Assembly (NCBI GenBank): GCA_000166735.2
Contig: AEMJ01000793.1
Location: 1-38,581, forward strand
Origin: Leuconostoc inhae KCTC 3774
Lineage (GTDB): Bacteria > Bacillota > Bacilli > Lactobacillales > Lactobacillaceae
Length of the DNA: 38,581 bases
Direction of reading: 5' to 3'
Numbering within the stretch: position 1 is the first letter of the stretch; every line of letters starts with the position of its first letter. Below the pieces are notes generated by a model. That model did no database searches, was not told the origin of the DNA, and saw only the letters and a list, made by a program, of their open reading frames with translations. The position numbers and the translations under genes are program-made. This document shows, in pieces, positions 19,923 through 28,295 of this stretch.

Positions 19923-21019
19923 GTGCTTGACTCCATTCATATAATTTTTTAATATTGTCTTCGCCAACTACTGTGATGTGTCCCATCTTACGATTGCGTT
20001 TTATCGCTGCTTTACCATAATCATGGAAGTGCCATTCTGAATGATTTACCAAATCATTTCTAGCTTGTTGAATCTCATCTCCTAATAAATTTAGCATGAG
20101 TGCTGGCTTTTCTAGCGTAATCTCAGGTATTGTTAAACCTGTAATGCTACGAATATGACCTTCAAATTGTGAGACGTTCGTTGCTTCAATACTGTAATGT
20201 CCAGAATTGTGTGGCCGTGGTGCAAGTTCGTTCACCCAAACATTGTCATCACTGACGAATAATTCTATGCCCAAGACACCTCTTAAATCTAATGCATTTG
20301 CAATTTCAGTTGCAATTTGTTGTATTTTTTTGTAAGGACTGCACTAATATTAGCAGGTACAAAACTTGTTTTCAAAATGTGATCAACATGCACGTTTTCA
20401 GAAATTGGCCACATCGTCACATTATTTTGAACATCACGTGTCACCATGATACTCAGCTCTTTTTGAAATGGCACCTTTTGTTCTAATATAAGTGTCCCTG
20501 TTGGAAATTTTTTAACGATTTGATCAACATCATCTTGATTATCCACATGCCATTGGCCATGACCATCATAACCACCACTCACAGTTTTAAGAATTGCGGG
20601 AAACTTTATTTTTGCTACTGCTACTTTAAACTCTTTAGCATCATGAATCGCTATAAATTTAGCCACAGGTACTTTGGCAATATTTTGTACAAATGTTTTT
20701 TCTGTTAATCGATTACTTGTTATTTCAAGTAATCGCGTACCTTGAGGTAAGCTTTTTGTTTGGATAAGGTAACAATATCAACATTTTCAAATTCATATGT
20801 CAAAACATCACTACGTTTTGACAGTTCAGTTAACGCTGACACATCATCATATTCAGCAACAATTTGAAAATCTGATACCTGCCCAGCTGGTGATGCCACA
20901 GTTGGATCCAAAACACCGACCTTATATCCCATCATTTTTGCGGACAATGCCATCATTTGTCCTAATTGACCACCACCAATAATACCAATCGTTGCTGGCG
21001 GTAAAACAATATTTGTCAT
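19909..21019 (-). CDS. purK: N5-CAIR synthetase (ATP-grasp), frame broken twice
   Basis: Carboxylates AIR with bicarbonate and ATP to N5-CAIR for PurE. The corrected length is about 370. It starts MTNIVLPPATIGIIGGGQLG; the ATP-grasp part has LKTVSGGYDGHGQW and LGIELFVSDDNVWVNELAPR, then PHNSGHYSIEA. The breaks are T-run 20753-20757 (one short; frame resumes LPQGTRLLEITSNRLTEKTF) and T-run 20325-20331 (7 instead of 8; resumes IQQIATEIANALDLRGV). Start overlaps purE by 4 bp. Confidence 0.93.
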
Positions 21020-21501
21020 ATTAATTCCGCCTCACTAACAATAGACTTTTGTGTTTGTTCCTTTCGAAATACCACTAATTTTTCTCTCACTTCTTCATGA
21101 TGTAAAGCAATAATTTGTGCAGCTAGAATGCCGGCATTTTTTGCTCCTGCATCACCAATAGCGACAGTAGCAACAGGAATGCCAGCTGGCATCTGAACAA
21201 TTGATAGCAATGAATCCATACCGTTTAGAGCATGTGACTGCATAGGAACGCCAATTACTGGAACAAGTGTATTCGCTGCAATCATACCAGGTAAATGAGC
21301 TGCACCACCTGCACCTGCAATAATTACTTGTAAGCCATTTTTTTGTGCCGCCTGGCCAAATGTTTGTAACTGTTCAGGCATTCTATGAGCAGAAATAACG
21401 TGCTTTTCATACGTTATGCCGAGCTTTTCTAATAACAAAGTTGTTTGTTGCATAGCAGGCCAATCACTTGTTGATCCCATAACTACAGCGACTTGTGTCA
21501 T
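21016..21501 (-). CDS. purE: N5-CAIR mutase
   Basis: Moves the carboxyl group of N5-CAIR to give CAIR; first gene of the main purine operon. The ATG at 21501 (MTQVAVVMGSTSDWPAM) follows GGAGAATAAT and gives 161 residues, typical of class I PurE. An upstream extension to 21537 would translate through a PurBox and is rejected. Motifs: MGSTSDWP, VISAHRMPE (nucleotide contact and catalytic His), AGAGGAAHLPGMIAA. The promoter region holds four evenly spaced CGAA boxes. Confidence 0.97.
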   Translation of the reverse strand: MTQVAVVMGSTSDWPAMQQTTLLLEKLGITYEKHVISAHRMPEQLQTFGQAAQKNGLQVIIAGAGGAAHLPGMIAANTLVPVIGVPMQSHALNGMDSLLSIVQMPAGIPVATVAIGDAGAKNAGILAAQIIALHHEEVREKLVVFRKEQTQKSIVSEAELI

Positions 21502-21512
21502 ATTATTCTCCA

Positions 21513-21645
21513 TTGTTCGTGTTTTATTCAAAATCACAAATACTATTCTTCCCTTGTTCGTTTACTATTCCAATTTAACAGAAAACAGCATAAAATGCTT
21601 CGCTTTTAAATAAGAAAATTCACACAAACAAAAAAACGTTCGTTA
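21513..21645 (-). promoter_or_regulatory. purE operon promoter with an array of four PurBox-like sites
   Basis: On the minus strand the core Cs of four CGAA boxes are at 21642 (AACGAACGT), 21602 (AGCGAAGCA), 21560 (AAACGAACAAG) and 21519 (ACACGAACAAT), spaced 40, 42 and 41 bp. TTTGTGTGA lies at 21620-21628 between boxes 1 and 2. The -10 candidate TTAAAT is at 21573-21578, its first base 24 bp past the core of box 2, close to the 25 bp seen at purD and purB. Boxes 3 and 4 then flank or follow the start of transcription. Box 1 is part of the terminator hairpin of the upstream transporter gene. PurR binding is inferred from similarity to Lactococcus and Bacillus boxes. Confidence 0.65.
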
Positions 21646-21661
21646 TATACGAACGTTTTTA
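21631..21661 (-). terminator. Rho-independent terminator after the ABC transporter, bidirectional
   Basis: AAAAACGTTCGT and ACGAACGTTTTT form a 12-bp perfect stem around TATAT (about 21632-21660), followed on the minus strand by more Ts. It ends the transporter transcript. The stem itself contains two inverted CGAAC cores, one of which is box 1 of the purE array. A further CGAACG on the plus strand lies at 21681. Confidence 0.8.
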
Positions 21662-21751
21662 TACTTTTTATACATATTTACGAACGTTTGCTTTGTAAGC
21701 ACTTTCATAAATCTAAAATCTTAATATTCGCTTCTCACTCATATTGTGAAT

Positions 21752-23226
21752 TTAACGGCTACTACGCGCCATACGCTTTTCGGCATAACCTAATGCACGG
21801 CTAATACTAAAGGTTAATACAAAGTAAATCAATGAGGTGATTAGTAATGGGAAGAATGGCTGGAAACTAGCGCCCTGTACCACCCCAGTTTGGAACATTA
21901 ACTCACCAACACCAATGACTGACACAACGGATCCTTCTTTAATAACCGTCACAAATTCATTCCCCAACGCTGGTAAAATATTTTTAATGGCTTGCGGTAA
22001 AATAATGTACCGCATAGATTTCCCTTTAGATAGACCAAGAGACCTTGCTGCCTCTGTTTGACCGTAGTTAACTGAATTAATACCTGAACGAATAATTTCA
22101 GCAACATAGGCGGCGGAATTTAATCCCATTGCCAACGCACCAGCAGCAAAAGCTGATAAATTCAATCCGATAACTTGTGTGCCGAAAAATACCATAAATG
22201 CCTGAACTAACAAAGGTGTCCCACGTACATATTCAATGTATATATTGCCCAGTGACTTCAATATGAAGTTTGGTGACAATTTAAATAGCGCCAACACCGT
22301 CCCGAGTACAGCACCAATAACAACTGCAATTGCTGCTAAAGCAAGTGTAATCAACGTACCTTTAATAAACAAATTACCATATTTTGCCCAAAATGATTGT
22401 TTGGCAAACATTAACGTATTTGCCTCTTTTTGGTAGGCTTTTAATTTACCAGATGACACAATGCCATCTATTGAAGCGTTAATTTTTGACTGCAACACGG
22501 GTGAATTTTTCCGCATTGCAATTGAGACAGCCCCTTCAGATTCATTTGGCTTTGGGTAAATCACTTGAAGTGCCTTATTTTGTTGTGCATAGGCTTCAGA
22601 AATTGGATCATTTAAGACAACACCTGAAATCTTGCCAGCCGATAATTGAGAAACTAAATCCGGTACCTTCTGGATACTAACTAATGTCGATGAAGGCATG
22701 TTATTCTGTACAAAAGTTTCCTGCGTTGTTTGTCGTTGTGCGCCTACCTTTTTACCAGAAAACGAATCAACATTAGTTGTAAACTGTGGCGCATTCTTTT
22801 TTAAGATTAATATTGTTTGTTTGGGTGACATATAAGATTTTGAAAAATCAACAACTTTTTCACGCTCGGGTGTTGCATTAATACCTGAGATGATCACATC
22901 AATTTTACCAGTTTGCACAGCACCAATTAACCCATCAAATCCCATCTCTTTAATTTGAATTTTTACACCCAAATCTTTAGCGATTTGTTTTGCCATAGAC
23001 ACTTCAAAACCAACGATTTGATCGCGGCCACCAACTGTAGCATGAAATTCAAATGGTGCATAATCAGCTGACAAACCAACAATTAAAACACCACGTTTTT
23101 TAATCGCAGCGTAGGCTGGATCAGTATCTGCCGCCTGTGTTTGTGGAACAAATACTAGAAACATTGGCAGCAATAATATCAATCCCATCGCCGTCATGAC
23201 CAGTTTTTTACAATTTTTTGTACCAT
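21752..23226 (-). CDS. Fused substrate-binding/permease protein of a glutamine-type ABC transporter, frame broken once
   Basis: About 491 residues when T-run 23204-23209 is restored from 6 to 7. The start then becomes ATG 23226 (MVQKIVKKLVMTAMG) behind GGAGAATTGAAGAT. A hydrophobic signal segment ends near PQTQAAD. The periplasmic-binding-type domain (PAYAAIKKRGVLIVGLSADY, DGLIGAVQTGKIDVIISG) spans roughly residues 35-265. The permease domain has several membrane helices and the EAA loop TEAARSLGLSKGKSMRYIILP that contacts the ATPase. This is the GlnP/GlnH fusion layout common in lactic acid bacteria, importing polar amino acids such as glutamine or glutamate. No ATPase gene (glnQ) is adjacent. 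Confidence 0.9.
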
Positions 23227-23262
23227 ATCTTCAATTCTCCTATATCCTAATTAACGTAATTA

Positions 23263-23291
23263 ATCATAACTTGTTATGAATTTTTATGCAA
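23263..23291 (-). promoter_or_regulatory. Promoter of the ABC transporter gene
   Basis: On the minus strand TTGCAT (23286-23291) and TATGAT (23263-23268) are separated by 17 bp, a near-consensus sigma-A pair about 37 bp before the ATG. The dyad CATAAC-AA-GTTATG (23265-23278) overlaps the -10 and spacer and could be a repressor site, but no regulator is suggested by the sequence. Confidence 0.7.
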
Positions 23292-23354
23292 TGTTTTCAA
23301 GCTAATATTCATCAATAGGTTGTATATTGAATTAATCAATGCATAAAACATCAT

Positions 23355-23377
23355 AAAAAAACGCCACAAAGTGACGT
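23355..23377 (-). terminator. Terminator of rnpB
   Basis: On the minus strand ACGTCAC-TTT-GTGGCGT forms a 7-bp stem (one G-U pair) followed by six Ts. It stands immediately after the RNase P RNA. Confidence 0.75.
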
Positions 23378-23383
23378 CTCCTG

Positions 23384-23766
23384 TTGCAAGTATCTGTAGG
23401 CCATGTTTTGTTCCAGTAATATGCAGGATCATATTACCTTCGGTAATCATCTATCTAAGTTTGTTGCCAAACCATACCGATCATCGCTTCAATTTGCTAG
23501 ATCAGCCGCCCCTACCAAAAGTTTGGGTTGCCCACTTGTGGGGTTTACCTCGTCTCAAACGTTAACTTTCATTAACGCATACGTTTCTATGGCACCTTCG
23601 AGCCTATTAAGACATAGCCGTAACCTTAGCCTTTTCGACCGCCGTAGCATCTCTGCTCCTGGGTTTATTTTTTATCCCAGCACAAACACTACAATCATCT
23701 CAGATTGTGTGAGCATGGACCTTCCTCACGCTAGAAATATAGCGCGCAATTACCCGATACTTACAA
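23384..23766 (-). ncRNA. rnpB: RNase P RNA, Bacillus type B
   Basis: Catalytic RNA of RNase P, which matures tRNA 5' ends. The signature block GAGGAAGGTCCATGCTC near the 5' end and ACAAAACATGGCCTACAGA near the 3' end are the two halves of the conserved P4 core region; TATCGGGTAATTGC resembles the start of the Bacillus subtilis RNA. The terminal helix P1 pairs TTGTAAGTAT (23757-23766) with ATACTTGCAA (23384-23393), which I used to set the ends; length is about 383 nt. A terminator follows. Gene order gpsB-rnpB downstream of ypsA is common in Firmicutes. The opposite-strand open frames here are shadows. Confidence 0.92.
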
Positions 23767-23830
23767 ATTGAAAATTATTGACACAAATGATTTAATATGT
23801 CATTGACGGTTCATTAACCAACCAAGTACG

Positions 23831-24220
23831 TTAGATATTTTCAGCGTCATGTCCGAATACAGCACGTTCTAAATTAGCAACACGTTTAATTAAATCTAAA
23901 TTAGTCACTACTTGTGCAGGCTTTGGTGTTTCAACCACAGGCGCCACATATGGTGCTTCAGGAATTACCGTAGCAGCTGGTGTCACTACCTGAGATTGCT
24001 GTTTCACAGCCACTAATTGTTCCTGTGAAGCCTTCAATGCCGTCTGCAAACGTGCTACTTCATTTTGCAATTGGTCTATACGACCCGCATAGGCACCATA
24101 ATCTTTAATAATATCATCTAAAAAATTATCAACATCAGCTGGATCATATCCAACACCCATACGTTTTTGCTTGAAAACACGTTCTAGAATATCTTTTTGC
24201 GTGTACTTTACTTGTTCCAC
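23831..24220 (-). CDS. gpsB: Cell-cycle protein GpsB (DivIVA-like)
   Basis: Small cytoplasmic membrane-associated coiled-coil protein that ties class A penicillin-binding proteins to division and elongation. The N-terminal domain has YTQKDILERVFKQKRMGVGY then DPADVDNFLDDIIKDY, the DivIVA/GpsB signature, followed by a coiled coil (about residues 45-75), a Pro/Val-rich linker and a short C-terminal helix. I prefer the GTG at 24220 (MEQVKYTQKD, 129 residues) because GAGGTG lies seven bases upstream; the ATG at 24235 has no ribosome site. Lies downstream of ypsA and near pbp1A, a likely functional partner. Confidence 0.93.
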   Translation of the reverse strand: MEQVKYTQKDILERVFKQKRMGVGYDPADVDNFLDDIIKDYGAYAGRIDQLQNEVARLQTALKASQEQLVAVKQQSQVVTPAATVIPEAPYVAPVVETPKPAQVVTNLDLIKRVANLERAVFGHDAENI

Positions 24221-24295
24221 AAGTTCACACCTCATTTATTTTTTACTCATTTAATATTACCAATAAATAACTAAAATTACAAGGTAATTACTCTC

Positions 24296-24868
24296 TTATT
24301 CATAAAAATTAGACTTTTCTTCATGTATTTCTTCATATTCTGTTGCATAATCCTGCAATTGATCCATATCAATCGTTGTCAACGGATATGGCATGATACT
24401 TTGATGTTTTTGAATCGCACGATAATCGTAAACAGGCTTTCCTTCAAAATCTAAATCATATACTAAAATGGCACCATCAGTATGCGTAAGCATAAATTGC
24501 TGATAATTTTTAAGTTGCTGGGGACCTTCATATGGTGCTTGTGATACGCTCTCGCAAAAATCACTTTTTGAAATTAGTGACTGAAGGCGCGCTTGATTAT
24601 CAGGTTTCCATTGACTACCAAACTTTTGAAACGGCAACATCATAGCAACTTTTAAAGCCGGAAATTCTTGTTTCAAATCTGAAACAACCGCCACTGTCCA
24701 TTGTTCAATACCCATTTGACCACCAGTAATTACCCATTCAAGACCGTTATCTATCTGTTCTCTAAGGGTACGATTTAAAGCGTATTTAATCACTGCAATT
24801 TTGGGGTCTTTATCACCAAATGTGCCAATTTCGTAATTACGATATCCCGTTACCCATAATCTTGACAT
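24296..24868 (-). CDS. ypsA: YpsA family protein (DUF1273, SLOG fold)
   Basis: A 190-residue member of the YpsA family, related to nucleotide-binding SLOG/DprA-like proteins and linked in Bacillus and Staphylococcus to cell division. It starts [21 protein letters not shown] and has [16 protein letters not shown], the conserved glycine-rich site, then [15 protein letters not shown]. Start at ATG 24868 is preceded by GGAGGTGAGTGAG. ypsA-gpsB adjacency is conserved across Firmicutes. Biochemical role is not settled in the family. Confidence 0.9.
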   Translation of the reverse strand: MSRLWVTGYRNYEIGTFGDKDPKIAVIKYALNRTLREQIDNGLEWVITGGQMGIEQWTVAVVSDLKQEFPALKVAMMLPFQKFGSQWKPDNQARLQSLISKSDFCESVSQAPYEGPQQLKNYQQFMLTHTDGAILVYDLDFEGKPVYDYRAIQKHQSIMPYPLTTIDMDQLQDYATEYEEIHEEKSNFYE

Positions 24869-24883
24869 CTCACTCACCTCCAA

Positions 24884-24910
24884 AATAAAAGTCTTGCCTA
24901 CGCAAGACTT
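24884..24910 (-). terminator. Terminator after pbp1A
   Basis: On the minus strand AAGTCTTGC-GTAG-GCAAGACTT makes a 9-bp perfect stem followed by TTATTTT. It separates recU-pbp1A from ypsA-gpsB; the ypsA ribosome site begins at the end of the T-tract. Confidence 0.85.
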
Positions 24911-24922
24911 CTATCGTTCAGA

Positions 24923-27092
24923 CTAATTATTACCCGTTGTTGCACCCACAGCTGCAGATCCTGAAATACCTGCTTCTGCCGGAGTCTCACCAGATTGTGG
25001 TAATGAATTAACCAACGGTAAACCACCATTACTCCATTTTTCACCCTTAACTTCATATTCTACAATATTGCCTCTTACTTTTGGCGTTACCGTATCTGGT
25101 GCTGTCCAATCAGTATTTGGTTTATTTTGCATGGCATATGACATGACTCTCTGATAATATTGCGCTGGTAGGTCTTGATATGTCCAAGGAATATAATTTT
25201 TAGCAGGCCAATCATAACCAGTCCATACTGATAACGCATATGCTTTTGTGAAACCAGTAAACCAGGCATCCTTAATAGCTTGGTCTGGCATGTTTTCATT
25301 ATCACCATAAGCTACCAATCCTGATTTCCCAGCCTGGTGTAGTCCTGGAATGATTGCATCACTGGCTGTTGCATTTGGCTTGATGACACCTTTCATCATA
25401 TCAGTTAACATGAAGGCTGTACTCGTTTTCATTGCCCGCTTACCAGTAGTATTATAATTATGAGTTGTGCCATCAGCTGTTACAATCTTAGTAATGTAGC
25501 TTGGTTTATAATAGGTACCGCCATTGGCAATGGCGCCATAGGCACCTGCTTCTTGTTCTGTTGAAGCATCTAAATTAATTGCATCCTGGCCACCTGGTAT
25601 ATGATTAGTTGGTACACCAAGACTATTAACAAACTTCCCAGCACTTGCACCACCAACTTCTTCCAAAGTTCGTGCTGCCGGAATATTACGTGACTGGGTC
25701 AACGCTGAACGCATCGTGATGTTCCCCATATCCTTGCGATCCCAATTATAGACATCAATATTGGTACCAGGGTACTTATATTTTTTATCTTCAACTGTGC
25801 GATATGTTGGCCAATTCAAGTACTCAATAGCTGGTCCATAATCTAGCAGTGGCTTAATTGATGATCCGGCTGATCGTCCAGTTAGCGTAGCATGATTAGT
25901 TGCCTGTAAAATTTGATTATTACGACTGCCGATTTGTGCAACAACTTTTCCGTTGCTGGGATCTGTCATAGTTGCGCCAATTTGCGCGTCTTCCGAGGGA
26001 AAAGCTACACTATTGCCGTTAGCAGTATCATACATGTACTGTTGCATAGTTGAATCCATATTTGTATAAATTTTCAAACCAGATTTTGTTGTATCATAAC
26101 CTAATGCCTTGGCCTCGGCAATTGTTGACTTCACATACGCATCTGTCACTTGTCGATTATTATTTGCTAACTTGGCTTTTGTAGTTAAATCTTGTAGTCC
26201 ATCAGTTACCGATGTTTTAGTGGCTGCAGTTGCTTGATTTTGTGTGATTGCACCATACTTAACCATGGCAGACAGAACAGTGTTACGCCGTTCTGTAGCA
26301 CGTGATGTGTCTTTTAAATACGGATCATAGTTTGTTGGCGATTGTGGCATGCCAGCTAGTAAGGCAAGTTGCGCCAATGATAATTGTGTCAGTGGTTTAC
26401 CATAAAAATACTCAGATGCCGTTTTCATACCTGAGACACCATGTCCCATGTAAACCTTGTTCATATAGAAGGTTAATATTTCATCTTTTGAAAAATTCTT
26501 TTCAACACGCATTGCCAATACTGCTTCTTGTGCCTTACGCTTGATCGTTTGATCAGCTGTTGATGTACTAAACACTGATAATTTAACTAGCTGTTGCGTT
26601 AAAGTTGAACCACCTTGCATACCCAATGATGAACCGCGAATATTAGCTAATAAGGCACCAGCAATACGAATAGGGTCAACACCATTATGCTTATAAAAAC
26701 GTCGATCCTCAGTTGCAACAACCGCTTGTTTTAACTGTTTTGGAATTTCATTTGAATTTGCATAATCACGATCTACTGTTGATAATTTCCAAATTGCATT
26801 TTCTTGATTATCATAAATGCTACTCGATGTTTCAGAGGCTAAATTGGCTTGTGTGATGTTCGGTGCATCGTTTGCATATGTCACAAATACCGCTGTTCCA
26901 GCCAGACCGCCAATGATTCCTAAAACAACTAACCACAAAAATATTGCTAATACCCAATGTCGTTTTTTTCTTGGCTTTTTGGGACCGCCATTACCATTTT
27001 GATTTTGGTATGCGTGGCGGTTCAGTTGCCGGATGGTTATCGTACATATTGCGATTGCGATTCACACGCGACCATTGATTTTCGTTTGCCAT
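24923..27092 (-). CDS. pbp1A: Class A penicillin-binding protein 1A, frame broken near its start
   Basis: Bifunctional peptidoglycan glycosyltransferase/transpeptidase, membrane-anchored with its bulk outside. ATG 27092 (MANENQWSRVNRNRN) opens a polar cytoplasmic tail; the frame is lost between about 27007 and 27037 and resumes at AYQNQNGNGGPKKPRKKRHW just before a single transmembrane helix. Corrected length is about 722. The GT51 domain has TEDRRFYKHNGVDPI and GGSTLTQQLVKL; the transpeptidase domain has the SSIK active-site motif, SRN and KSGL, so all three penicillin-binding motifs are present. It follows recU by 23 bp, the usual Firmicute pair. Unlike the other breaks this one is not clearly in a homopolymer. 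Confidence 0.93.
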
Positions 27093-27115
27093 AATGACTA
27101 GAGTACTCCTAATTG

Positions 27116-27730
27116 TTAGTTTAAATGTTCAAAATACTGATCAACAGCCTTTAAATAATCTAGACTCGGATTGAGACTATTTGGCACAACGTAACTATCA
27201 CGCACAATTTCATGATATGAAATTGATTGCTTTCCTTTCAGTTTTTGCCACTGTGCAATCAAGTATTGGGCTGGATACAAATAGGTTTCATCTAAACTTG
27301 TAAATTTAATAATCACAAATCCAACACCATGCTGCGATAAAATACTTGCCAAATGAACAATTTGATGTTCATGGAAATTTTTTAACGGAAATGATGTTTT
27401 GTTTTTAGTTTCTTTTGCATCAAAATCAAGATAACGTCCTTGATACACACCATTATAATCAGTTGTTGAAGCCTGTTTAAAATACGCTTCAGTAATTTTC
27501 GCCGCCGAACGTGCGGGATAATCAACTTTCACAATTGTTATTGGTGTTGGCTTTTTATGGATGACTGCTAAATGATTTGCAAGATAGTAGTCATTTGCAA
27601 GGTTAATTTCCTCCTCCAAACCCATTCCTCGTTTACCGAAGGTTAATGCCTTTTTAGTTGTTTTACCTGTACGTATTGTATTTTGAATTTCTTGGGCACG
27701 ATGAGTCCCTGCAGGATAATTGATTGCCAT
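27116..27730 (-). CDS. recU: Holliday junction resolvase RecU
   Basis: Resolves four-way junctions in recombinational repair and chromosome segregation. Start ATG 27730 (MAINYPAGTHRAQEIQN) follows GAGAGG at good spacing and gives 204 residues; a TTG at 27748 would add six. FGKRGMGLEEEINLANDYY near the start and YQGRYLDFDAKETKNKTSFPL in the middle carry the conserved metal-binding acidic residues and the E-x-K. pbp1A is immediately downstream. A -35 TTGTCA (27791-27796) and extended -10 TGGTAAAAT (27770-27775) lie upstream. Confidence 0.95.
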   Translation of the reverse strand: MAINYPAGTHRAQEIQNTIRTGKTTKKALTFGKRGMGLEEEINLANDYYLANHLAVIHKKPTPITIVKVDYPARSAAKITEAYFKQASTTDYNGVYQGRYLDFDAKETKNKTSFPLKNFHEHQIVHLASILSQHGVGFVIIKFTSLDETYLYPAQYLIAQWQKLKGKQSISYHEIVRDSYVVPNSLNPSLDYLKAVDQYFEHLN

Positions 27731-27748
27731 TAATCCTCTCAACTTCAA

Positions 27749-28188
27749 ATTTTAAACTATATAATTACTATTTTACCATAAAAGAAAAGATGACAAGCTA
27801 AAATTTGGTATCTTTTCTCTGCTTTATAATATAACAGTTGTTGATACTACTTCAACTATTAATCAAAAAAATTTGTATGCGTGATTTCTAAACGTATTAA
27901 CGCTATAGTGCGTCATTTACGATCAACTAGCTGATGCTATTTAAAACTATTTTTCAATTTAACTATAAAAATATTACCCATTGTAATCAAGGAAGTATGA
28001 CCAAGTAACACTTGTATCATCATGACATGCCTACCAAACTTTGTACCCCTTTACTTGTATATATCTGATTATTCTATAGAAAAGGTGAACTTATTATACA
28101 AGCATATTTTTTCAAGAATCAAGAACAATTGACACACATTGATCAACATGTAAATTATAATAACAAAATGATAATTCAATATCACGCA
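27749..28188 (-). other. Gene-free stretch upstream of recU with promoters and hairpins
   Basis: No open frame with a ribosome site is found on either strand. On the minus strand there is a good distal promoter, TTGATT (28117-28122) and TATAAT (28093-28098) 18 bp apart. Below it lie a hairpin at 27893-27921 (CGTA...TGACGC / GCGTTA...TACG), a second promoter (TTGAAG/TATATT) and a terminator-like stem AGAAAAGAT / ATCTTTTCT (27783-27818) followed by TTTTAT. A transcript from the distal promoter would be about 310 nt if it stopped there. I could not match it to 6S, SRP or tmRNA. It may be a long recU leader or a separate small RNA. Confidence 0.4.
27770..27796 (-). promoter_or_regulatory. Proximal recU promoter
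   Basis: TTGTCA (27791-27796) and TAAAAT (27770-27775) on the minus strand are 15 bp apart; the short spacing is offset by a TGG extended -10. The -35 overlaps a terminator-like hairpin (27783-27818). A second pair further up is TTGAAG (27850-27855) and TATATT (27828-27833), 16 bp apart. Confidence 0.5.
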
Positions 28189-28228
28189 CAAAAAAATACG
28201 ATAAAGGCTAACCTCATCGTAATTTTTT
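28189..28228 (-). terminator. Terminator after guaA
   Basis: TACGAT (28197-28202) pairs with ATCGTA (28216-28221); flanking A and T runs extend the stem and supply a T-tract on either strand. It lies 68 bp past the guaA stop and closes the guaB-guaA operon. Confidence 0.75.
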
Positions 28229-28295
28229 GTAAACACAACTTTTCATGTTCCCATAAAACGCTCTAAACCACTTTATGAAAGAATCTATTTTAATG

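Noticed and set aside
23403-23771. A 122-codon plus-strand frame
   Set aside because: It is the complement of RNase P RNA, whose conserved core motifs and P1 pairing explain the sequence.
28131-28230. A plus-strand small RNA from TTGACA and TATAAT near 28130-28160 ending at the guaA terminator
   Set aside because: The two hexamers are about 21 bp apart, too far for a normal promoter, and the alternative TAAATT at 16 bp is weak.
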